A stretch of 64,000 bases of DNA, from the NCBI GenBank assembly GCA_001792895.1, contig MARA01000007.1:496001-560000 (forward strand). Reading direction: 5' to 3'. Source of the stretch: Lentinus brumalis. Lineage: Eukaryota > Basidiomycota > Agaricomycetes > Polyporales > Polyporaceae. The notes beneath the pieces are model-generated. The model saw nothing but the letters and a program-made list of their open reading frames with translations. It had not been told where the DNA came from and ran no database searches. Positions 55,893 to 64,000 of this stretch are shown in pieces. Within the stretch, counting starts at the first letter, position 1. Every line of letters starts with the position of its first letter. The position numbers were made by a program, and so were the translations under genes.

Positions 55893-58701
55893 ATGGAACA
55901 CCAGCCACCTCACGTGCAACAATACGCACCACCTCACGCGCAACCACCTCACGCGCCACCACCTCACGCGCCACCACCTCACGCGCCACCGCATGCGAGC
56001 ACGCCGTATCACTGGAACTCTCCGCCAAGTCACACGTACGTAGGCCCCCCGTCTCAACCCCAAGAGTTTGGGTACTACACCGTCCATCCGCACACCCAAT
56101 ATCACACCGCGAGTGTTCATACGCAGCCTGTTCAGCCAGCGTCCCAGGCGCACTATCCTCCAGCCCCCCCCTTGCATTCGTTCACCTCACCTTACGCCTA
56201 TCAGCACCATCCGGGACCTGCTGTGCACCCACTGCACGTTCAGCCAGCCCCCGCGACAGTTTACGTTCAACAGGGGTACCAATATCCCGTTCCGCACCAT
56301 CCTCCGGCATCTGCGCACCCACCCTCTGCCTACATGCCAGAGCATGTCCAACCACGCGTGCCGCCGCAACCCTCTCGGCCGTCAGCGGCGCCCGTCCCAC
56401 AGACTTCTTTCACGTTTCAGGCCCCATGGGTCCCACCATCTGAGCGTGATGATGAGCCTACCGCAGCGACATCTGCGAAGCGTCGTTCAACTACACGGGC
56501 CAGTGTATCCCGCTCAGGCTCAACCCGTTCAAAGACGTCAGCAAAGCCGAAGGAACCCCAGCTCCCTCCTCCGTCGTTGGCGAAGCCAAATGAGCCTGAT
56601 CTCTCGCCGAAGCCTTCGACGGCACAGCCGAAGCGACCAATCCCACCCAGAGCTACGGTTGAGTCACTGCTCTCCGACGGATTCGTACCGCCTCTCTCGG
56701 CCATCGGCAGCGAGCTCGTGCGTATCTTCGCATTGTGTCTTGTCCGCACGGTGCCTGATCCTGGTCCAGCAGTCGGCGAGCGACGCAGTGGTCTTCTTCA
56801 ACGCTCTACCTCTGCACGACAAGAAAGAGATTCTCCGAGCCTATCTGCAAGGCTCGACCGACCAGAACCATCTCGTGGATGACGCGGACCGGACGGTGAG
56901 TAGCATGCGCTCATTCCCGAAGGTATCGTAATGATGACCGTGAACGATGACCGTGGTACCTCTGCAGACCTTCTTCAATGTAGGCTCCACGAAGCAGACG
57001 CACGTCTCAGGAACGCGTTCGATCCCTGATCTGAATGATCAGCCTGACGCCTCAGCTTCCACTTTGCGTCCGAAGACTGCCCGTTTCCAGACGACCGTTG
57101 AGGACGCTGATTCGGTACGTCTGAATACTCAGGTGTTAGGGTACTGCTCACTCCGCCTTACAGGACTCTGATGATGTCACCGCTCGGCTTGGAGATGATC
57201 CCAAAGGAAAGGTAGACAAAGACGTCTAGTTGATTGGTTACTCAGGATTCTGATGGTCGCATTTGACATAGCAACGGAGCAACGAGCCTAAGGGCACAGC
57301 ACCATCGTTCCCTGCCCGACCGAGCGCTACGTTCACTCCGCGGCCAATGCCATCGTCTGGAGGCAGCAACCACTTCAACGTGTGTCTTCTGGATGCCGTA
57401 CATGATATCCAGGAGAAAGTAGATCGCAGGCTGGCCGATCTGCAGTAAGCATGTACACGCTCGCTGCTCTGGAGCTGGACTTAGCATTCATCAGGACGTC
57501 CATACAACATATTCAACACAAGCTCTCGGAGTCTCTTGCACCCGAGATGCCTGAGCGAAGAACTCCGAGATCGGTGCCGAAGAAAGCTCGCAACCGGTCC
57601 ACTGCCGCAAGGATACAGAAGGCTAACGCCGGGGAAGACTTCACGGAACAGTTGGAGGCAGTGACCTCTGACGAAGAGGGAGGAACCCCGCCCCTGCAAC
57701 ATCGAAGACGCCAAAACCGGCATCAACTCCACAAGCCCGAGCCCAGTTCAATGAAGCGGTGGAGCGCGCACATCTCAAGAGGCTAGGGGTACGCCATCCG
57801 TTAGTCTTGTGTAAATTGTCGACTAACAACGTGTGGTCAGACGTGCGTGCGCATTCATCTGGATGAGGAGATACTCGACATAAAGAACGTGAAGGAGCTC
57901 CCCGGCAAGTTTCCTGTCCTTACCGAGCTTCAGATCAAGGCGTACACCGACTCCAAGGAACCCGTGTTCACGAGTCGCGAAACCTTCTTCATGGACTTCT
58001 CCCGCCCACTGAAGTCATTCGTACTCAACAAGATGGCCGCGGACTTCTTCATCGAGGACTTCCTTGCTGCCGTCGCAGGCGGCTCCTACCAGGACCCACC
58101 CATTCCAGCTCGCTACTTGACCAAAGTTCAGATCTTCGCCGCCCTCGAAGGTCACGTTGACCACCTTCGTTCGGAGTTCGCCAGGCTCACGAAGGCTGCA
58201 ACACCCGAGAACATCCAGAAACAAAAGGATCGCGAGGCGTTAGCTGCCGCAGCCTCGCGGCAGAGAAATACCTTGCACGCGCGTCGGGATACTGTCACGG
58301 ATCCCGCTTTCGGGTTGCAGCGACATGCTGCCATTGTCTCCAAGCTGCGACGGGTCCATATTAGCCCCGATGTCCCAGTGCACGTGGAGAAGGGTGTTCG
58401 CTGCCGGGTCTTCCACATCACTGAGGCGATGTGGCAGAGCCGGAAGTACAAGGACTTCATGCGTGGACTGGACAAGATCCGCGGGTCCAGCAAGCAGGGG
58501 AAGGGCGGGAACTTACCCCGACAACGAATTGAGCTTGCGGACCCGCAGTGGGTTGATACACCAGCACCAGTTGGGTTGTGGAAGAACTGCTACGACGACG
58601 ATTGGCTCGGCAAGCAGACTCTGTACACGCTTAACAGTCTCCAGATCATCGACGAGGACTACGACTTTTCCTTGGATCAGCGAATGGAGGAGTTTGCTTG
58701 A
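55893..58701 (+). CDS. Large Pro/His-rich cargo protein with C-terminal domain, about 808 aa
   Basis: Exons: 55893-56717, 56770-56895, 56968-57114, 57164-57211, 57272-57444, 57495-57660, 57708-57788, 57841-58701; the phases fit and sum to 809 codons. The N-terminal ~190 residues are His/Pro/Tyr-rich, with QPPHAPPPHAPPPHAPP repeats. Next come a Ser/Lys-rich region (RSGSTRSKTSAKPKEP), a short helical motif (ESLLSDGFVPPLSAI then VVFFNALPLHDKKEILRAYL) and a predicted coiled coil (VHDIQEKVDRRLADLQTSIQ). The C-terminal domain (FPVLTELQIKAYTD ... RQRNTLHARRDT ... GLWKNCYDDDWL) resembles, from memory, a domain widespread in agaricomycete repeat regions. The intron 57661-57707 (47 bp) is chosen to keep the frame; a frameshift is the alternative. 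Confidence 0.65.
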
Positions 58702-58831
58702 CTTGGTGGACGGACAGTGTACGTGTAAGTATAGTGTATTCATATGGACTACAGTTGCTACTTCGTGACCCCTGTTATGACCCGGGTACCCGTGAGATGT
58801 TGCAGGTCGTGGCTGCGACAAGCGACAATGA

Positions 58832-59545
58832 GCTGCTTCGAGCGGCCCGGACGAGCGACGCCTTGCTTCTGCGAGCTTGAAGGACGCTCTGCTGTGCTCT
58901 GTGCTCTCACCGCTCGCCATTGTCACGGCCGAGGCTCGGCGGTGGCGCCTTGTCGCGCCGGATGTGGCGGCGGCGAGCGACATAGAGCGCACCGGTGTTG
59001 CTTAGGACGTGACCCGGAGAGCGGCCGGTGCTTCGGCGAGCCTCGGTGAGCCCTTCGTAGCTCACCAGAGCTCGCCATAAAGCTCGGACGGACTTCGGCT
59101 GTGCTCTCTGCCGGCTGACCGAGGAACAAAGAGCACGGAGGTGCTACCTGTAGCGAGGCCGGCAGAACCTGGAGATCGTGCTCCGGGTGGCTCGCCGATG
59201 CTGTTTGTCGCACAGGCCGCCGGCGACCAATCTGTCCCTGGTTTTCGCGGCGCGTTGCGGCAGGCATCCAGCGCGTCGCACCAGGATCGCGGAATGGCGA
59301 CGCCTGGAGCTTCTGCAAGTTTGTTAAGCAAGCTCCGGACAGCCCTCCAGAGCTCTGCGAGGCTCACCGTTGGGGCCAAAGCGCTCTGTCTGTCGGTACG
59401 CCCGTCGCCGAGCGACAATGCGCATAGAGATGCTCCGCGGAGCAAGCCTGGCAGATGGGCCCGAGCTCACCGTCACTCCGTGCTCTTTGTCGCTCGCCAT
59501 CGTCACGGCTCGAGTGGCGTGGGCGTGCTCTGTGTGACTCGTCTA
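58832..59545 (-). repeat. Right inner inverted repeat block
   Basis: Inverse counterpart of 31721-32431 (714 against 711 bp). It begins 130 bp after the stop of the large Pro/His-rich gene and ends 181 bp before the short HPD gene. Its open frames mirror those of the left copy. Confidence 0.85.
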
Positions 59546-59726
59546 GGGCAGGCGTCGGGCGAGCCGCGTGCTTTGTGCTTTGTCTCTATATTTCTTTGTT
59601 AGCGTTAAAGTCGCTCTGCTCCTTGACCTTGCAACACCATACCCGAACGCCACGCCACTCCCTTTTTCACGTCTTCACCTCACGTCTTCAGTCCTCACGT
59701 CTATCAGTCCTCACGTCTTCAGTAAC

Positions 59727-60131
59727 ATGTCTGTCAACAATCGTCAGGAGCTAGACTGCCAGTGGACGGTAGATCTTGCTATCGAGCGGTACGAGAAGTT
59801 GGCGGAGCACTTCGATGTGGCACAGTTCACGCAGCGGGCGCCGGAGTTCGAGGAGATCCCTTGGCCGACCCTCTTCTCACCTGATGTACTCCATGTCGAA
59901 GGTGTTGGCTGGGATGCTGTCGAGGCGTTCTTTGTTGCTGCCAGGAGCAAGATGTCTGTCGCAGACTACAGGACACTGGTCAAGAGCACGTTGATACGCT
60001 TCCATCCTGATAAATGGGCGGCTCGCAACATCCTTCTTCACATTCGGGACGAAGGATACAAGGAGGCGTTGGCTCGGGCATCCCTGAGAGTCACGCAAGA
60101 AGTGTCGGCGATTTACGATGAGTTCAAGTGA
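59727..60131 (+). CDS. Short HPD-domain protein, 134 aa (cargo at the right terminus)
   Basis: Single exon, ATG 59727 to TGA 60131. The domain reads CQWTVDLAIERYEKLAEHFD, then EEIPWPTL, WDAVEAFF, KMSVADYRTLVKSTLIRFHP-DKW. It aligns with the C-terminal domain of the gene at 48371-50634 (LERYLELGHQFD, LDLVPWPIL, WESVEDFF, MSASAFKKLVFESQNRFHPD-RW). The HPD tripeptide between two helices recalls the J-domain loop that stimulates Hsp70, but helix order and length are not canonical. The stop codon overlaps the inner boundary of the right terminal repeat (60130), and a second copy of the last codons lies at 60187-60205 inside the repeat. Confidence 0.75.
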   Translation: MSVNNRQELDCQWTVDLAIERYEKLAEHFDVAQFTQRAPEFEEIPWPTLFSPDVLHVEGVGWDAVEAFFVAARSKMSVADYRTLVKSTLIRFHPDKWAARNILLHIRDEGYKEALARASLRVTQEVSAIYDEFK

Positions 60132-61083
60132 GTGCGACTGAACTTCTGCCTCCATGCACGACTCACCCCATGCTGCAGACACGATGTACGATGAGTTCAA
60201 GTGAGCGCGAGCGCGACTGAACTTCTGCCTCCATGCACGACTCACCCCATGCTGCAGACACTTGGAAATATGACACGGGCGAGCGGCGGTGCAAGTAGGA
60301 GTCGATGCGGCGGCAGCGCCAGCAAAGCCGGCGAGGGCGGGGCGGGTGAGAGCGAGGGCGGAGTGGGTGCGAGCGAGGGCGGGGCGGGTGCGAGCGAGGG
60401 CGGGGCGGGTGAGGGCGAGGGCGGAGTGGGTGCGAGCGAGGGCGGAGTGGGTGCGAGCGAGGGCGAGGCGGGTGAGAGCGAGGGCGGGGCGGGTGCGAGC
60501 GAGGGCGGGGCGGGTGCGAGCGAGGGCGGGGCGGGTGAGAGCGAGGGCGGGGCGGGCGGCGGGCGGCGGGACGGCTTTGGCGGGGGCGGGAGAGCGGGCG
60601 AAGGCGCGTATATAGATGGCATGAATGGCCCGGTCATTCCACGAGCCATGATATGTTACATGTCCCGAAATGGATGCCCTCGAGATGTCCGGGTTAGGGA
60701 TTTGCAAGATGTCCTTGTCTCGGAAATGTTTCTGGAATGATTCCCTGATACGCTGCGTTTCTGCAAACTGTCTCCTTTCAGTGAACGTTTAGGTAATGCT
60801 GAGGCTGGGAACCAAGAAATGTCTCGATAATCCCACCTGTCCGATGAATGTCCTGGTCCCGGAAATGCTTGTGACATGTGGGATGTCTTTGTAATGTCAC
60901 CGACATTGTCGGCTCCTTGAGGTGGTAGCATTTTCTGGCTTACATGTCACCGTCCTAGATATGTGTGGGTTATGTCACAATTCCCGGACTCGGTAATTCC
61001 CGTCAATTGACCCGGAAATGATAGACACCTGACGAATGTCCCATGCATGTCCTGACACCCGAGATCTATATCTGCACGTCGTG
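60130..61083 (-). repeat. Right terminal inverted repeat of the giant element (954 bp)
   Basis: Inverse, near-identical counterpart of 30643-31596. It includes the ~73-bp duplicated unit at its inner end, the 21-bp array (60331-60555) and the outer region rich in ATGTCC/AATGTC words. It ends ...CTGCACGTCGTG at 61083, followed by CAT. Confidence 0.85.
60331..60555 (-). repeat. 21-bp GC-rich tandem repeat, right copy
   Basis: Mirror of 31171-31395 with the same order of variant units, as far as the identical translations of both copies show. Confidence 0.9.
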
Positions 61084-61086
61084 CAT
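61084..61086 (+). other. Right copy of putative 3-bp target-site duplication (CAT)
   Basis: CAT directly follows the right terminal repeat and matches 30640-30642. Confidence 0.5.
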
Positions 61087-61450
61087 CCCATAAGTGCAGG
61101 TAAGTAACAAGAAGCGGAGGCGCCGTAGAGAAGTCGGGCATTGCGGGGAACGAATTTCCCGAGATCGTTCGATTCGTCTCCAGCCAATCAGCATGCTGAT
61201 AAGGCAGCCCAATTTGGACGGCAAGAGCTTCCCGATAAGATCTGACAGATCGTGCCTCGGATCGGCCCAGAATGCTCTCCAGACGCTTGCGAACGTTGGC
61301 GAGCACTTGTTTCCCCGTTACGACCACCGTCGCCACCGTCCAGCTCATCGCGCTCATCCCTCTCGACGGTCTCGACACTCTTTTCACGACTTTCACGACC
61401 AGGACACACACTAGCCACCGAATAGGAGGAACATCAGGAGCACGGACACG

Positions 61451-64000
61451 ATGGCCAGCAAGCAGGTGAGCTCGGCGAAACATTCTCGAGGAGCGACCGC
61501 TGAACGGTGGCATGCGGGGTAGCTTGGAAAGTTGCGCCAGGTGCGTGCTCTCGGGGGCTCAACAGCGACGGCGGACTGAAGGACGCGACGCGGGCAGTTC
61601 GTCGGCGAGATGGTCCTGTCGCGGGACAAGACGATCCAGTCGGACGAGTTCCGCGAGCTGGAACACGATGTCGAGCTCAGAAGGCAGGGCCTCTGGCGGT
61701 GAGTACCTCGTACACTTGCTTCTGCTTCTTATATGCGCCCTCCTGGCGTTCGTCCTCGTATTGCCGCTCTGTCTCCGTCTATATCGGGCAGTGCGTGGTA
61801 CGATAGTCAGTGGCGAACGCTGAAGAACTATACCGGAGTCGTGTCAGTGTCAACATACTGCGCTGCGGTCGCTATATGCGCACTTTGATATCCGTTCCAT
61901 GCTGCGTCATGCGCATACAGCGACCAAAGTCTGTCCTTCTGCTCGACTCCTGTGTCAATGTCATACATGGCGCCGACGTCAGTGATCTCCGATGTTCCCG
62001 GCGTCGGTAACCATACTATCCCACGCAGATACTTACAAAGTTACAACGTGGTGTGAACTGCGCAACGGCTCTCGCTGTATCGGGTCGTTTCAACTCAGAA
62101 TTGATGGAAAGCTAGTCCACGCAGTATGTCGAATCTGGAGTCAGACGAGTGACTAGTGGAGAAATAGGCGAAGATGCAAATCTTTGCAAGCATCTGCTGG
62201 GATTTGCCTCATGCGCAATCTAGTCTTCCATGTGCCGTGTGCTCTGCGATCGCCAGTCTTTTGAGCTCATTTCGTTCGTAACTCAGTGCGGGATTGTCCA
62301 CGACACGGGTGGAAAACAAGTCCACCGGCTGGCTGGGTTCCCACTGTCTTCCACTTTCACTCGCCTCGGGCAACAGCCTTTGGCGCGAAGTGCGGTTCGC
62401 AGGCCCCCATGAGCAGCTGTATGCATCCCCAGTTCGCTGGAGCTTGGCAAGTTGACGCGGAGCCATGCGGGCGGGAGACCCGTGTTACGCAAACATCTTT
62501 CGATCCTCGTTCATCTGCTAAGTTGCACACACCCGGCCTTCCCGTTTCTAGTGAGTTGTATGGTCATGCTCGTGCCGAGCGTCCCAAGGACGCGCGACAA
62601 CATTCCTTCGCAAGTGCATATATGCGCGTACAAGCATAGCTTGCATCTGCTTTGCTGCAGTGCCACGCGAGTACCGCACCTTGTCCCTGCTCATGCTTTC
62701 ATCTCTCATGACTCCGCGTAGCTGCAGCACACGGACTTATGGTATGCTTTCACAGACTCGATATCGCGTCTGACGACTACCGCCACTACCTCCTGAAGAA
62801 GAAGGTATGCGAGGCGCTCGACAACGAAGACAAGGTGCTCGCCCTCGACGCGCTTGGTGGGGTCATGATCAAACATGGCGAGGAGTTCGGCGAGGACTCA
62901 GCGTACGGTCAATCGCTCGTGAGCTTTGGTCGCGCACACTGCAACATCGCGTCGCTCCAGGAGAGCTACGCGTTGACGCTCGAGGAGACGTACCTCACGG
63001 CCGTGCGCCAGAGCGAGGACGAGATCAAGGAGTATCAGGCCCAGAGGAAGAAGCTTGAGAGCAGGCGGTAAGTACGTGGTTAGCGCGGTCCTGTATCGTG
63101 CGCTGACATCTCGTGCTAGGTTGAGCTACGATGCCGCAGTGGCGAAGCTCGAGAAGCTGAAGACGGCGAAGAAGGTCCAGGAGAAGGACCGCGAAGAAGC
63201 GCAGGAGGAGTACGACAGCACGAAGTCCCGCTAGTACGTCCACTCTTTTCCCGCATATACTCAGCTTGTTCAACGGTACTCTGCAGCGAGGAGACTCTCC
63301 AAGATGTCCGGACGCGCATGTACTCGATCCAGGAGAACGAAGTCATCCAGCTACGCGAGCTCACAAACTTCCTGAATCTTGAGATCACCTTCGTCCAGTC
63401 ATATCTCGAGGAGCTGCAGAAGGTCAAGGCCGGATGGATTGACGAGTACGTGCTATACATATTTTCCGTCAGATGCGATGTTGACCGTGCATCAGGGAGA
63501 CCATGAAGAAGCTGGGAGCACCGAAGGCGCGGCCACCACCACGGCCGTCAGCCGCTTCCCGTGCAGGCTCTATACGATCCACGAAGTCCACGAAGTCCGC
63601 GAAGAAGGCTGCCGAGGATGAAGCCGATGAGTCAAGCGACGAGGAGCCGCCCCAGATGTCCCGCAAGAAGTCGCTCTCGCGCAAGAAGTCCGAGGTGGGC
63701 AGCAAGCCTCCCTCACGCCCAGCATCCCGTGCTTCTCGTAAGCGCTCCGACAGCACGGCAACGGTCGCGAGCGAGAAGGAAGACAAGAAGGAGAAGGATG
63801 CGAAGCCGGAGAAGGGCTCACATCGGCTCAGCGTCGTCGGCAGCTGGAGCGCGATGAGCTCGATGATGGGCCGCGGGAAGAAGGACAAGGAGAAGGAGAA
63901 AGAGAAGGACAAGGACAAGTTCGCGGAGCTCGACAGCGACCACAGCGAGACGGACGAGTTCGGCTTGTCGAAGAATCATAAGCGTGGGTCGTCAATCCCC
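61451..64000 (+). CDS. BAR-domain protein, 3' end outside window
   Basis: Exons: 61451-61465 (15 nt), 61523-61540 (18 nt), 61598-61698, 62756-63067, 63120-63233, 63287-63445, 63496-beyond 64000; all GT-AG with fitting phases. The product starts MASKQ, LGKLRQ, FVGEMVLSRDKTIQSDEFREL and continues with the helical BAR signature: RRQGLWR, SDDYRHYLLKKKV, GGVMIKHGEEFGEDSAYGQS, FGRAHCNIASLQESYALTL, EIKEYQAQRKKLESRRL, RTRMYSIQENEVIQLREL. BAR dimers bind and curve membranes in endocytosis or actin-linked trafficking. The C-terminal half is a Ser/Lys-rich disordered tail (SRKKSLSRKKSEVGSKPPS, KDKEKEKEKDKDKF). The start codon is 368 bp from the giant element, which may therefore affect its promoter. Confidence 0.9.
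61699..62755 (+). other. Unusually long intron (1,057 bp) of the BAR gene
   Basis: Between donor GTGAGT at 61699 and acceptor CACAG at 62755. All other introns of this gene are 50-60 bp. No open frame in it resembles a gene. Insertion of a short non-autonomous element is possible, but I could not identify its ends. Confidence 0.6.

Larger units (their letters stand above)
30643..61083. mobile_element. Giant CACTA-like DNA transposon with cargo genes, 30.4 kb
   Basis: Seen: near-identical inverted repeats of 954 bp at 30643-31596 and 60130-61083, pairing with no net indel (left plus right coordinate always sums to 91726). The outermost bases read CACGACGTGCAG, and CAT occurs immediately outside both ends. 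A second inverted block lies inside (31721-32431 with 58832-59545). A complete tnp2-type transposase lies next to the left end. Known: CACTA/EnSpm (CMC) elements have termini beginning CAC, usually 3-bp target duplications, subterminal repeats and a tnp2 transposase; all four match. Inferred: the whole interval moved, or can move, as one unit with about twelve passenger genes. Two separate elements in inverse orientation is the main alternative; the shared outer CAT argues mildly against it. Confidence 0.75.

Noticed and set aside
30643..61083. Starship-type element
   Set aside because: No DUF3435 tyrosine-recombinase captain at either end; the transposase is of tnp2 type and the ends are long inverted repeats.
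60947..61513. 188-codon minus-strand frame across the right element boundary
   Set aside because: It runs from unique flank into the terminal repeat and overlaps the first exons of the BAR gene; no family resemblance.
1..64000. CRISPR arrays, tRNA or rRNA genes
   Set aside because: No regularly spaced direct repeats with unique spacers and no recognisable tRNA or rRNA sequence were found; the window is eukaryotic.

Overview
The window reads as nuclear DNA of an agaricomycete fungus (Basidiomycota), most likely a polypore-type wood-decay species. The signs are GC-rich genes with many 44-63 bp GT-AG introns, dense gene spacing, tandem families of F-box and BTB/POZ proteins, a seven-helix membrane-protein family common in mushrooms, and a tnp2-type (CACTA/EnSpm) transposase. 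The species assignment is inference; no rRNA, tRNA or CRISPR was seen.

Region 1 (1-29.5 kb) is a family-expansion cluster. It holds four F-box/LRR genes (1-2012, 2817-4883, 12323-14078, 22038-23310), nine members of one BTB/POZ family in both orientations, at least three decayed BTB relics, and two seven-transmembrane paralogues (17174-18631 and 28160-29544). The BTB proteins share an N-terminal basic patch, a BTB core, one phase-2 intron at a fixed place, a helical second half with an A-I-G-V-V-N-L-A-R motif, and a C-terminal cysteine set followed by L-W-N-R-L-P. F-box and BTB proteins are usually substrate receptors for cullin-RING ubiquitin ligases (CUL1 and CUL3), so this looks like a fast-evolving receptor cluster. 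One BTB gene is frameshifted and another has lost its splice-donor GT.

Region 2 (30,643-61,083) is bounded by ~954 bp near-identical terminal inverted repeats that start with CAC, are flanked on both outer sides by CAT, and have a second inverted block further in. Between them lie an apparently intact seven-exon tnp2-like transposase (32740-36747, minus) and about twelve other genes: a C2H2 zinc-finger protein, an LRR-like protein, a tail-anchored membrane protein, two paralogous unknowns, an RG-tailed protein, a protein with a SUMO-interacting-like motif and an HPD domain, a WD40 protein, a SUN-domain protein, a large Pro/His-rich protein, a basic unknown and a short HPD protein. I read it as one giant (30.4 kb) CACTA-like transposon carrying cargo. 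This is the main candidate for something undescribed.

Region 3 (61,084-64,000) holds a BAR-domain protein gene starting ~370 bp beyond the element's right end and running off the window. It has 15- and 18-nt exons and an unusually long ~1.06 kb intron.
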